Below, one piece after another: positions 42,589 through 51,275 of a stretch of 64,000 nucleotides of DNA (the first letter of the stretch is position 1; the number at the start of each line of letters is the position of its first letter). The notes beneath the pieces are model-generated. The model worked only from the letters and a program-made list of their open reading frames with translations. It was not told the origin of the DNA and made no database searches. Source of the stretch: Isoptericola halotolerans (GTDB lineage: Bacteria > Actinomycetota > Actinomycetes > Actinomycetales > Cellulomonadaceae); contig NZ_JABEZU010000001.1 in the NCBI RefSeq assembly GCF_013149785.1, positions 372,001 through 436,000 of the forward strand, written 5' to 3'. A program made the position numbers and the translations under genes.

Positions 42589-44037
42589 TCACCAGGTCGG
42601 CGGGCGTCGCTCCGGCCAGCGCAGCACGTCCTCGAGCTGGGCCGCCAGGGCCAGGAGCGTGAGCTCGCCGCCCGCGCGACCGATGATCTGGACGCCCATC
42701 GGCAGGCCGTCCTGCGTCCAGTGCGTCGGGACGGTGATCGCCGGCAGCCCGGCCACGTTGAGCCAGGACGTGAAGGGCGTGTACTGGCACTGCTGGGCGA
42801 AGTTGCGGTCCGGGTCCTCGGCGTCGAACCAGCCGACCGGCCGCGGCGTCATCGCCAGCGCCGGGGTGATGACGGCATCCAGGGAACCGAGCCCGGCGAT
42901 GATCCGCCGCTCGAACGCGGACAGCACCCGCAGTGCCTCGACCAGCTCGCGTGCCGGCACCTCGCGACCCCGACGGACCAGCCAGGCGGTCAGCGGCTCG
43001 AGCTGCTCCAACGCCGCGGGGTCGTCGATCGGGACCGCAGACGCCCCGGCCATCCACAGGCTGCGGAAGGCGTCCCCGTACTCCGGCGCCGGGTCCCAGA
43101 CATGGTCCGCGAGCTCGTGACCCAGCCCGGCCAGCGCCGCCACCCCTGCCTCCAGGGCCGCCGTCGCGTCCGGGGCGACGGTGATGTCGTAGTAGTCGTC
43201 CCAGGCCGACCAGGTGCTGACGCCGAGCCGGAACCGGCCGCCGTCCTCATCCCGCCCCGCGACCTCGCCGCGCTGCGCCGCAGCAAGGTAGGCCCCGGCG
43301 TGCTCGGCCGGGGTGCGCAGCGTGAACGGGCGCCGCACCGCGCCGCCGGGGTCGCGGGCGAGCATGCCCTCCAGGAGCAGCGCGGTGTCCGCCGTGGTGC
43401 GGGCGAGCGGGCCGTTGGTGACCAGCCCGCCCGCCGACTCCACCCCCGATCCCGACGGCAGCAGCCCCCGCGAGGGCTTCAGCCCGACCACTCCGCAGGC
43501 CGCGGCCGGGATGCGCACCGACCCGCCGCCGTCGGACCCCGGGGCGAAGGGCAGCATCCCGGCCGCCACCGCGACGGCCGCGCCACCGCTCGACCCACCC
43601 GCTCCGCGTCCCAGATCCCACGGGTTGCGCGCGACCGGTCCGGCGAGCGGCTCGGTGTAGGCGGGAAACCCGAGCTCGGGGGCGGTGGTGCGGCCCAGGC
43701 TGACGCTGCCGGCGGCGTCGAGGTCGAGCACCACGCCGTCGGAGACCTCCGGGACGAACCCGGCCAGGGCCCGCGAACCGAACGCGGTCGGTACGCCGGC
43801 GCGCGCGAAGAGGTCCTTGTCCGCGGTCGGCAGGCCCCACAGGGTGCCCGACGGCGGGCCGAGGGTCGCGGCGCGCTCGCGCGCCAGCTCGGGAGTCACC
43901 AGGGAGAACGCGCCGAGCTCGGCGTTGCGGGCCGCGATGCGCGCCAGGAAGTGCTCGGTCGCCTCGGCGGGTGTGAGCTCGCCGGCCCGGAGCCGGTCGC
44001 GGAGCTCGACGGCGGTCAGCTCGTGCAGGGCATCCAT
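42589..44037 (-). CDS. amidase (amidase signature family)
   Basis: A 482-residue amidohydrolase. The catalytic triad fits the AS family: Lys in LPTADKDLF (about 74), the Gly/Ser-rich GAGGSSGGAAVAVAAG region with cis-Ser, and the nucleophilic Ser in GSDGGGSVRIPAAACG. There is no signal peptide. The substrate (amino acid amides, nitriles products, aryl acylamides) cannot be predicted; it is not GatA, since gatB/gatC are absent. It follows palindrome D downstream of the MaoC gene. Confidence 0.9.
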   Translation of the reverse strand: MDALHELTAVELRDRLRAGELTPAEATEHFLARIAARNAELGAFSLVTPELARERAATLGPPSGTLWGLPTADKDLFARAGVPTAFGSRALAGFVPEVSDGVVLDLDAAGSVSLGRTTAPELGFPAYTEPLAGPVARNPWDLGRGAGGSSGGAAVAVAAGMLPFAPGSDGGGSVRIPAAACGVVGLKPSRGLLPSGSGVESAGGLVTNGPLARTTADTALLLEGMLARDPGGAVRRPFTLRTPAEHAGAYLAAAQRGEVAGRDEDGGRFRLGVSTWSAWDDYYDITVAPDATAALEAGVAALAGLGHELADHVWDPAPEYGDAFRSLWMAGASAVPIDDPAALEQLEPLTAWLVRRGREVPARELVEALRVLSAFERRIIAGLGSLDAVITPALAMTPRPVGWFDAEDPDRNFAQQCQYTPFTSWLNVAGLPAITVPTHWTQDGLPMGVQIIGRAGGELTLLALAAQLEDVLRWPERRPPTW

Positions 44038-44055
44038 GCCCCGACCCTACGACGG

Positions 44056-44117
44056 TGCCGAGCAGGAGGTTGGGCCCGCATTGACGGCCCAAAGCGGGCG
44101 CAACCTCCTGCTCGGCA
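44056..44117. repeat. intergenic inverted repeat D, related to palindrome A
   Basis: Positions 44056-44079 and 44094-44117 are reverse complements with one mismatch in 24, around a 14-base loop. The element starts four bases after the stop of the MaoC gene on the reverse strand. The left arm matches that of the element at 7789-7856 at about 22 of 26 positions (shared blocks CAGGAG and TGGGCCCG). Confidence 0.85.
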
Positions 44118-44120
44118 GCC

Positions 44121-45110
44121 TCACAGGGGTGTGACCGTCCCGCAGAAGTGCTGCAGCCGCCGGCGTCCGTTCCACCCGACGTAGGCGAACCCGTCCGTCT
44201 CCGGGGTGATCGCCACGTCCACCGTCCCGGGCAGCAGCACCGGTTTGGCGAACTCCACCGTCCAGCGGTAGGCGTCGCCGCGCACGTGCCCGACGTCGGC
44301 CAGCGCGCGGGCGGCGGTGTACATGCCGTGGGCGATCGCCCGGGGGAAGCCGAAGGCCTTCGCGGACAGGGCCGACAGGTGGATGGGGTTGCGGTCGCCC
44401 GACACCGCGCCGTACGCGCGGCCGGTGCCGGGACCCAGCGCCCAGCGGCCGGTGGGCAACGGAGGGTGCCAGTCGGCGCGGGGTGACTCGTCGCCGGTCG
44501 GCGCGTCCGGGAGCTCGAAGCCCTTGGCGAGATAGGTCGACACCCCCCGCCAGGAAGGCTGCCCGCCGTCGGCCCCGCTCTCCGCCCAGACCTCGGACAC
44601 CAGGTCCACCTGCACGCCGCGCCGGTGGGGGCGCAGGTTCTCCGCCCACGCCCGCACCTCGAGGACGTCGCCGACCCGTACCGGCCCGCGCAGCTCGACG
44701 GCGTTGGCCAGGTGCACCATCCCCAGCAGCGGCAGGGGGAAGTCGCCGCGCACCATGACGGCCGTCGCCAGCGGGAACGCCAGCACGTGCAGGTACCCGG
44801 CGGGCAACGTGTCGCCGACCGGTTCGTGCAGCAGGCGTTGGTACTCGTGGAGGTGCCGGGCGAGGCCGGTGGTCGTCACACCCGGGACGCGGTAGGCGAC
44901 CTCGGGCAGGGCGAGGTCGGTCGCGGCACCGGGGTCGTGGTCCGAGCGACCGGAACCGATGCCCGGCAGCCCCGGCAGGGCGCGCCCGGCAGCGATCCGG
45001 CCCGACGCCGCGGCGCCCCGTGCGTAGAGGCCGCCGAGCCCGGGGAGGCTCGGCTGGGTCTCGACGTGCAGGGCGGTGCCGTCGCCGGTCCGCAGCGGCT
45101 CGGCGGTCAC
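44121..45110 (-). CDS. MaoC-like (HtdX-type) hydratase
   Basis: A 329-residue double hot-dog protein. The C-terminal half has the R-hydratase motif SGDRNPIHLSALSAKAFGFPRAIAHGM with the catalytic Asp and His; the N-terminal half is degenerate. It should hydrate trans-2-enoyl thioesters. Its GTG overlaps the fabG stop by 4 bases. The order MaoC-FabG4-FadA2 is the same as mycobacterial Rv0241c-Rv0242c-Rv0243. Confidence 0.9.
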   Translation of the reverse strand: MTAEPLRTGDGTALHVETQPSLPGLGGLYARGAAASGRIAAGRALPGLPGIGSGRSDHDPGAATDLALPEVAYRVPGVTTTGLARHLHEYQRLLHEPVGDTLPAGYLHVLAFPLATAVMVRGDFPLPLLGMVHLANAVELRGPVRVGDVLEVRAWAENLRPHRRGVQVDLVSEVWAESGADGGQPSWRGVSTYLAKGFELPDAPTGDESPRADWHPPLPTGRWALGPGTGRAYGAVSGDRNPIHLSALSAKAFGFPRAIAHGMYTAARALADVGHVRGDAYRWTVEFAKPVLLPGTVDVAITPETDGFAYVGWNGRRRLQHFCGTVTPL

Positions 45111-46456
45111 TGGCCCACCAGGTGCTGCCCGCAGACCCGCAGCACCTGTCCGTTGACCCCCGCGGCGGCCGGGGAGGCCAGGAACGCGATCGCCTCGGCG
45201 ACGTCGACCGGCCGTCCGCCCTGCGCGAGGGTCGGCAGCCGGCGGGCCACCTCGCGGGTGGCGAACGGGATGCGGGACGTCATCTCGGTCTCGATGAAGC
45301 CGGGGGCGACGGCGTTGGCGGCGCCCCCGCTCGACGCGAGCAGACCCGCGGTGGCCCGGGTGTGCCCGATGACGCCTGCCTTGGAGAACCCGTAGTTCGT
45401 CTGCCCCTTGTTCCCCGCGATGCCGGACGTCGAGGCGAGCGACACGATGCGCAGCCCTTCGATCCCGGCGGCGAGCAACGTCTCGTTGATCCGCAGCTGC
45501 GCGGCGAGGTTCACGGCGACCACCGAGTCCCACTGCGCCGACTTCATGTTCGCCAGCAGCTTGTCCCGCGTGATCCCGGCGTTGTGCACGACGACGTCGA
45601 GGCGACCGTGGCGCTCGCGGGCATGAGCGAGGATGCGCTCCCCGGCGTCGTCCGTCGTGACGTCGAGCTGCAGCGCGGTGCCGCCGACGGCGTTCGCGGT
45701 GGCGGCCAGCGCCTCCCCGGCGGCGGGGACGTCCACGCAGACCACCGTGGCACCGTCGCGGGCCAGGACCTTGGCGATCGACGCGCCGATGCCGCGGGCG
45801 GCACCGGTCACGACGGCCACCTCGCCCTCCAGCGGGCGGCGGCCGGTCGTCTCGGACCCCGTGGTGGCGTCGGTGGGCCCGACGCGCAGGAGCTGGCCGT
45901 CGACGTACGCGCTCCTGGCCGACAGGAAGAAGCGCAAGGTCGCGAGCGCCGACGTCGAGTCCACGCCGGCGCCGTCGGTGAGCACCACGCCGTTGCCGGT
46001 GGCTCCGGCGCGCAGCTCCTTGGCGACCGAGCGCAGGAACCCGTCGACGCCGTTGCGGGTGGCGGCCAGCGCGGGGGAGTCGCCGTCGGCGGGGGCGCGG
46101 GACACGGTGACGACGCGCCCGTTGCCGGCCAGCCGCCGCAGCACGGAGCCGGCGGCGAGGACGGTCTCGGCGACGTCGGTGGGTGCGGCGGCCTCGGTGA
46201 GCACCAGGACGACGGCGCCCCAGCGGACGTCGTCGGTGGGCTGGCGGCGGACGTCGAGGTCCCAGCCGAGGAGCGCCTGGGCGAGCGCGTCGGCGTCACC
46301 CTTCGAGGCGCCGTCGGACAGCACGAGGACAGGGCCGACGGTGAGCGGGTCGCCGGCGCGGTACCGGCGCAGGATCGCCGGGCGCGGCAGGCCCAGCTTC
46401 TTGGCGAGGGTCTTGGTGAACCCGGAGTTGACGGCCTGGGTGTAGCGGTCGGTCAT
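45107..46456 (-). CDS. fabG4: long 3-oxoacyl-ACP/CoA reductase (FabG4-type)
   Basis: A 449-residue SDR, twice the usual FabG size. The C-terminal half (about 205-449) is the active reductase with TGAARGIG, NAGI, and the active site SLASTSGIAGNKGQTNYGFSKAG; it ends in QHLVGQ. The N-terminal half (about 1-200) is a degenerate flavodoxin-like/Rossmann domain without the SDR motifs, as in mycobacterial high-molecular-weight FabG4. It probably reduces 3-oxoacyl-CoA with NADH. It is coupled to the MaoC gene and 16 bases after the thiolase gene. Confidence 0.9.
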   Translation of the reverse strand: MTDRYTQAVNSGFTKTLAKKLGLPRPAILRRYRAGDPLTVGPVLVLSDGASKGDADALAQALLGWDLDVRRQPTDDVRWGAVVLVLTEAAAPTDVAETVLAAGSVLRRLAGNGRVVTVSRAPADGDSPALAATRNGVDGFLRSVAKELRAGATGNGVVLTDGAGVDSTSALATLRFFLSARSAYVDGQLLRVGPTDATTGSETTGRRPLEGEVAVVTGAARGIGASIAKVLARDGATVVCVDVPAAGEALAATANAVGGTALQLDVTTDDAGERILAHARERHGRLDVVVHNAGITRDKLLANMKSAQWDSVVAVNLAAQLRINETLLAAGIEGLRIVSLASTSGIAGNKGQTNYGFSKAGVIGHTRATAGLLASSGGAANAVAPGFIETEMTSRIPFATREVARRLPTLAQGGRPVDVAEAIAFLASPAAAGVNGQVLRVCGQHLVGQ

Positions 46457-46472
46457 CGGTTTCCTTCCCGGC

Positions 46473-47816
46473 TCAGACGGACTCGACGATGGCGGTGGCC
46501 CCGAGGCCGCCGGCGGCGCAGACGGAGATCAGGGCGCGGGCGGGCTCGCCCGTCTCGGCGGCGCGCTGCGCGACGAGCTTGGCGGCGGTGGCGACGATCC
46601 GGCCGCCGGTGGCGGCGAACGGGTGGCCGGCGGCCAGCGAGGAGCCGTTGACGTTGACCTTGCTGCGGTCGACGGTGCCGAACGCCCCGGCGAGGCCGAG
46701 CTCGTTCTTGCCGTAGTCGGCGTCCTCCCAGGCGGCCAGCGTGGTCAGCACGGTGGAGGCGAAGGCCTCGTGGATCTCGAAGAAGTCGAAGTCGTCGAAC
46801 GACAGCCCGTTGCGGGCCAGGAGCCGCGGCACGGCGTGCGCCGGCGCCATGAGCAGGCCTTCGTGGCCGTGCACGAAGTCGACGGCGGCGGTCTCGGCGT
46901 CGACGAACCGGGCGAGCACGGGCAGGTCGTGGGACTCGGCCCACTCGCGCGAGCCGAGCAGCACGGTGGAGGCGCCGTCGGTCAGGGGGGTGGAGTTGCC
47001 GGCGGTCATGGTGGCGGGCGTCTCGAGGGACCGGCCGAACACCGGCTTGAGGCTCGCGAGCTTCTCGATCGAGGTGTCCGCGCGGAGGTTGTCGTCGCGG
47101 GTCAGGCCGCGGAACGGGGTGACGAGGTCGTCGAAGAACCCGGACTCCCACGCGGCGGCGAGGTGCTGGTGGCTGGCGAGCGCGATCTCGTCCTGCGCCT
47201 CGCGGGAGATCTCCCAGCGGGCGGTGGTGATCGCCTGGTGCTCGCCCATGGACAGGCCGGTGCGCGGTTCGTCGGTGGCGGGGGCCATCGGCTTGAGGTC
47301 GCCGGGGCGGATCGTGGCGAGCGCCTTGGCGCGGGCCTGCCAGGTCTTGGCGTGCTGGGCCTCGAGCAGCGCGCGGCGCAGGCCCTCGCTGACGGCGATG
47401 GGAGCGTCGGACACGGTGTCGGTGCCGCCGGCGACGCCGGAGTCGATCTGGCCGAGCCGGATCTTGTTGGCGACGTTGATGGTCGCCTCGAGGCCGGTGG
47501 CGCAGGCCTGCTGGAGATCGAAGGCGGGGGTGGTGGGCGACAGGGAGGAGCCGAGGACGGACTCGCGGACGAGGTTGAAGTCGCGCGAGTGCTTGAGGAC
47601 GGCGCCGCCGACGACCTCGCCGAGGCGTTCGCCCTGCAGGCCGAAGCGGGCGACGAGGCCCTCGAGCGCTGCGGTGAACATCTCCTGGTTCGAGGCGTCG
47701 GCGTACTTCTTGCCGGCGCGGGAGAACGGGATGCGGTTGCCGCCGACGACGACGGCGTCGCGGACGTCCGGCCGGGCGCCGGCCGCGGGGGCGGGGGTCT
47801 GCTGGCGAGTAGCCAC
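46473..47816 (-). CDS. fadA2: acetyl-CoA C-acyltransferase (FadA2-type thiolase)
   Basis: A 447-residue thiolase. The acyl-accepting Cys is C105 in DLQQACATGLEA, the His is in FFEIHEAFAST and the second Cys in ISVCAAGGLGATAIVES. It can cleave or form 3-ketoacyl-CoA. It heads the three-gene operon FadA2-FabG4-MaoC. It is divergent from the TetR gene with an inverted repeat between them, so TetR probably controls both directions. Confidence 0.93.
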   Translation of the reverse strand: MATRQQTPAPAAGARPDVRDAVVVGGNRIPFSRAGKKYADASNQEMFTAALEGLVARFGLQGERLGEVVGGAVLKHSRDFNLVRESVLGSSLSPTTPAFDLQQACATGLEATINVANKIRLGQIDSGVAGGTDTVSDAPIAVSEGLRRALLEAQHAKTWQARAKALATIRPGDLKPMAPATDEPRTGLSMGEHQAITTARWEISREAQDEIALASHQHLAAAWESGFFDDLVTPFRGLTRDDNLRADTSIEKLASLKPVFGRSLETPATMTAGNSTPLTDGASTVLLGSREWAESHDLPVLARFVDAETAAVDFVHGHEGLLMAPAHAVPRLLARNGLSFDDFDFFEIHEAFASTVLTTLAAWEDADYGKNELGLAGAFGTVDRSKVNVNGSSLAAGHPFAATGGRIVATAAKLVAQRAAETGEPARALISVCAAGGLGATAIVESV

Positions 47817-47843
47817 TGCGTGCTTCCTTACACTCCGACGATT

Positions 47844-47867
47844 TCAGGTAGTACTCACAGTACCTGA
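47844..47867. promoter_or_regulatory. inverted repeat operator between fadA2 and tetR
   Basis: TCAGGTA (47844-47850) and TACCTGA (47861-47867) are exact reverse complements around a 10-base spacer; the inner GTAC-N5-GTAC adds symmetry. The site lies 28-51 bases before the fadA2 start and 40 before tetR, ideal for a TetR repressor acting on both promoters. Confidence 0.7.
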
Positions 47868-47906
47868 TACTCTGATTCTCGTGAGACGAGTCACAGGGGG
47901 TGGCCG

Positions 47907-48632
47907 ATGACGGTCGCAGCGCAGGGTTCCCAGGCCGGCCCGAGGGCCGACGGCCGCTCGACCCGGTGGGACGACCACCGCGCCCAACGGCGGACCGCGC
48001 TCGTGCGCGACGCACGCCGGGCGATCCACGAGCTCGGCCCGGGCGCGTCGATGGACGAGATCGCCGCCGTCGCCGGAACCTCCAAGTCGATCTTCTACCG
48101 GTACTTCGACGACAAGGCGGGCCTGCGGCTCGCCGTCGCGGAGGCCGTCGTGGCCGGCATGCACCGCAAGCTCGCCGAGGCCGCCCACGAGGCACCCACC
48201 CCGCACGCAGCGCTGCGGGCCATGGTGCGCGTCTACCTGCAGACCATCGAGCGCTCACCCCACGTCTACTGGTTCGTGACCCGCACGGCCATCGGCGGCA
48301 ACGGCCCCGACGACGGCACCTCCGGTCGGGCCGAGGCCCTCGGCGCCTACCTGGACTCGGTCATCACGCTCGTCGCCGAACCGGCGGCCCAGGCCGCCGG
48401 CGTCCCGCAGTCCACGGCGGCCGCCTGGGCCGCCGGGGCGGTCGGGTTCGTGCGGGGCACGGGGGAGTGGTGGCTCGGCCACACCCTCGCCGCGGGCCTG
48501 ACCCGGGACGAGCTCACCGACCAGATCACCACCTGGCTCTGGAACGGACCGGTCGGGGTGCTGCACCACGGCACCGCGGACCGGGCCACCGAGACGACGG
48601 AAACCACCCCCACCGAGAAGCAGGAGTCCTGA
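47907..48632 (+). CDS. TetR-family regulator of fatty-acid genes
   Basis: A 241-residue TetR protein. The helix-turn-helix lies at about residues 28-75 (RRAIHELGPGASMDEIAAVAGTSKSIFYRYFDDKAGLRLAV). The C-terminal domain is helical and probably binds acyl-CoA, an inference from the neighbours. The ATG at 47907 has a short spacer to GGGGG-type sequence. Its stop overlaps the ATG of the acyl-CoA dehydrogenase gene (TGATG), so repressor and enzyme are co-translated. Confidence 0.88.
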   Translation: MTVAAQGSQAGPRADGRSTRWDDHRAQRRTALVRDARRAIHELGPGASMDEIAAVAGTSKSIFYRYFDDKAGLRLAVAEAVVAGMHRKLAEAAHEAPTPHAALRAMVRVYLQTIERSPHVYWFVTRTAIGGNGPDDGTSGRAEALGAYLDSVITLVAEPAAQAAGVPQSTAAAWAAGAVGFVRGTGEWWLGHTLAAGLTRDELTDQITTWLWNGPVGVLHHGTADRATETTETTPTEKQES

Positions 48633-50725
48633 TGACGACGACGTCCGACCGTACGGCCCAGCACGACAGCGCCACCTCCCCGGGCAGCGCGGACGAGCGC
48701 ATCGACGTCGGCGGGCTGTCCGAGCTGCTCCTGGGCCGGTGGCCCGAGCACCGCCGCGCGGCCCGTGCCCGCGCCGGCGACCCGCGCTTCCACAAGGACG
48801 AGACGCTGACGCCGGCCGAGCACCGCGAGCGCACCCTCGAGCAGATGCGCGAGATGGTCGCCGAGGAGGACAAGCTCTCCTGGCTGGCCTTCCCCGAGCG
48901 CATGGGCGGCCTCGACCAGCCCGGCGCGAACCTCGCCTGCTTCTCCGAGCTGGTCGCGGCCGACCCGTCGCTGCAGATCAAGGCCGGCGTCCAGTGGGGA
49001 CTCTTCGGTGCGGCGATCCTGCACCTGGGGACCCCCGAGCAGCAGGACCGGCTGCTCCCGGCCGCGATGGACCTCACGGTCCCCGGCGCCTTCGCGATGA
49101 CGGAGACCGGGCACGGCTCCGACGTCGCCTCGATCGGCACCACCGCGACCTACGACCCTGCGACGGAGGAGTTCGTCCTCGACACGCCGTTCCGCGGCGC
49201 CTGGAAGGACTACCTCGGCAACGCGGCCCAGCACGCCACCGCCGCCACGGTCTTCGCCCAGCTCATCACGAACGGCGTGGACCACGGGGTGCACTGCTTC
49301 TACGTGCCGATCCGCGAGACGCTGGCGGACGGCTCCGCTGGGCCCTTCCTCCCCGGCGTCGGTGGCGAGGACGACGGCCTCAAGGGCGGCCTGCGCGGCA
49401 TCGACAACGGTCGCCTGCACTTCAGCGGCGTCCGCGTCCCGCGCGCCGACCTGCTGGCCCGCTACGGCTCCGTGGCCCCCGACGGCACCTACTCGTCGCC
49501 GATCGACAGCCCCGGTCGCCGCTTCTTCACCATGCTGGGCTCGCTCGTCCAGGGCCGGGTCTCCCTGGACGGGTCAGCCGTCAACGCCGCCAAGATCGGC
49601 CTCGCCATCGCCGTGAAGTACGGGGCCGAGCGCCGCCAGTTCGCCGGTCCGGGGGTCGATGAGATGGTCATCCTCGACTACGCGACGCACCGCCGCCGCC
49701 TGTTCCCCCGCATCGCCGAGGCGTACGCCGGGCACTTCGCCAACGAGCGCCTGCTCGACCTGTTCGACGACGTCTTCTCCGGCGAGCACGACACCCCCGA
49801 GAACCGCGAGGACCTGGAGACGACGGCGGCCGCCCTGAAGTCGACGTCGACGGCCTTCGCGCTCGACACGCTGCAGGAGTGCCGCGAGGCGTGCGGCGGT
49901 GCCGGCTTCCTCACGGAGAACCGCATCACCTCGCTGCGTGCGGACCTGGACGTCTACGCCACGTTCGAGGGCGACAACACGGTGCTGGCCCAGCTCGTCG
50001 CCAAGCGGCTGGTGGGCGACTACGGCCGCGAGCTGAAGGGGGCCACCAAGTCACCCGCAGGCATGGCCCGGTTCGTGGTGGAGCGTGCCGCGGACGCCGC
50101 CCTGCACCGCACCGGTCTGCGCCGTGTCACCCAGGCGCTCGCCGACGTCGGGGACCCGCGCCGGGCCGCCGGGCACCTGCGCGACGCCGAGACCCAGCGC
50201 GAGCTGCTCGCGGACCGGGTCGCCACGATGGTCGAGGAGGTGGCCATGGCCCTGCGGCCCGCGCAGAAGGCGGCACCCGCCGAGGCCGCCCGCATCCTCG
50301 ACGAGAACCAGGTGGCGTTGGTCGAGGCGGCCCGCGCCCACGCGGACCTGCTGCGCTGGGAGGCGTTCACCGACGCCCTGAGCTCCATCGAGGACCCGGC
50401 CACCCGTCGCGTCATGACCTGGGTGCGCGACGTGTTCGGGCTGACCGTCATCGAGCGGAACCTCACCTGGTACCTGCTGCACGGCCGTCTCTCGGACCAG
50501 CGGGCCCGCACGGTCACCGGCTACGTCGACCGGCTGCTGCTCCGCCTGCGTCCGCACGCCGTCGACCTCGTGGACGCCTGGGGCTTCGGGCAGGAGCACC
50601 TGCGCGCCAAGATCGCCTCCGGTGCGGAGGCCGAGCGGCAGGACGAGGCGCGGGCGTACTACGCGACCCGGCGCGCGAGCGGTGCCGCGCCGGTGAGCGA
50701 GAAGGCGCTGAAGAAGAAGCGCTGA
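48632..50725 (+). CDS. acyl-CoA oxidase-type dehydrogenase
   Basis: A 697-residue flavoenzyme, longer than ordinary acyl-CoA dehydrogenases (about 380-610). The FAD/substrate region AMTETGHGSDVASIGTTATYD, AQLITNGVDHGVHCFYVPIR and the conserved QECREACGGAGFLTENR follow the peroxisomal acyl-CoA oxidase pattern. The putative catalytic Glu lies in TFEGDNTVL. It would start beta-oxidation; whether it passes electrons to ETF or oxygen is unknown. A terminator follows. Confidence 0.88.
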   Translation: MTTTSDRTAQHDSATSPGSADERIDVGGLSELLLGRWPEHRRAARARAGDPRFHKDETLTPAEHRERTLEQMREMVAEEDKLSWLAFPERMGGLDQPGANLACFSELVAADPSLQIKAGVQWGLFGAAILHLGTPEQQDRLLPAAMDLTVPGAFAMTETGHGSDVASIGTTATYDPATEEFVLDTPFRGAWKDYLGNAAQHATAATVFAQLITNGVDHGVHCFYVPIRETLADGSAGPFLPGVGGEDDGLKGGLRGIDNGRLHFSGVRVPRADLLARYGSVAPDGTYSSPIDSPGRRFFTMLGSLVQGRVSLDGSAVNAAKIGLAIAVKYGAERRQFAGPGVDEMVILDYATHRRRLFPRIAEAYAGHFANERLLDLFDDVFSGEHDTPENREDLETTAAALKSTSTAFALDTLQECREACGGAGFLTENRITSLRADLDVYATFEGDNTVLAQLVAKRLVGDYGRELKGATKSPAGMARFVVERAADAALHRTGLRRVTQALADVGDPRRAAGHLRDAETQRELLADRVATMVEEVAMALRPAQKAAPAEAARILDENQVALVEAARAHADLLRWEAFTDALSSIEDPATRRVMTWVRDVFGLTVIERNLTWYLLHGRLSDQRARTVTGYVDRLLLRLRPHAVDLVDAWGFGQEHLRAKIASGAEAERQDEARAYYATRRASGAAPVSEKALKKKR

Positions 50726-50749
50726 CCGTGGTGTGACCGGCACGGGCGC

Positions 50750-50782
50750 GGGACGTGGCCGCCCCCTCGGCGGCCACGTCCC
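50750..50782 (+). terminator. terminator hairpin after the acyl-CoA oxidase gene
   Basis: GGACGTGGCCGCC (50751-50763) pairs perfectly with 50769-50781 over a 5-base loop, 25 bases after the stop. It lacks a U-run but is stable, and lies between convergent genes. Confidence 0.8.
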
Positions 50783-50806
50783 GGCGGGATCGGCGTGCTG
50801 TGACGG

Positions 50807-51121
50807 TCAGGCAGCGACCGGAGCGGGCGTGCCGACGACGGCGCCCGCCTCGTCGGCGCGCGGGTACGCGAGCACCGCGCCCCCTTCCGCCGACTCGGCC
50901 ACGTCCGCCGCCGACTCACGCAGTGGCAGGCCGAGGGTGGTCGTGGCCGGGTGCGCAGGAGCCCGGGGAGGAGGCGTCAGCAGGACGACCCCCACGACCC
51001 CGCCGGCCCCGAGGGCGGCAGCAAGGATCGTCAGGACCGGCCCTCCCAGTGCGATCGCCGATCCGAGGAGCAGCCCGCCGCAGAGCGCGACGACAGCCCC
51101 CGCAAGTACCACCCGTTGCAT
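50807..51121 (-). CDS. small membrane protein of unknown function
   Basis: A 104-residue protein with two hydrophobic segments (about residues 4-26 and 28-48, together LAGAVVALCGGLLLGSAIAL and LTILAAALGAGGVVGVVLL) followed by a soluble tail of about 55 residues. No family is recognised. The overlapping forward frame is Arg/Pro/Ser-rich and looks like a shadow, so I prefer this strand. Support is limited to membrane-like composition and position after a terminator. Confidence 0.5.
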   Translation of the reverse strand: MQRVVLAGAVVALCGGLLLGSAIALGGPVLTILAAALGAGGVVGVVLLTPPPRAPAHPATTTLGLPLRESAADVAESAEGGAVLAYPRADEAGAVVGTPAPVAA

Positions 51122-51275
51122 GTCCGACCTCCACGGTCCGCCTCATCCGTGCCACTCCAGGACACGACACTTCGTCGCCCCGCGCATCCGCAGGCGCGGG
51201 CAGGCAGGTCACAAGTCCGTCTCGACCGGCCCTGGACCTCAGGACGACCTCAGGAGGGTGTGAAGGTCGGGCTCT

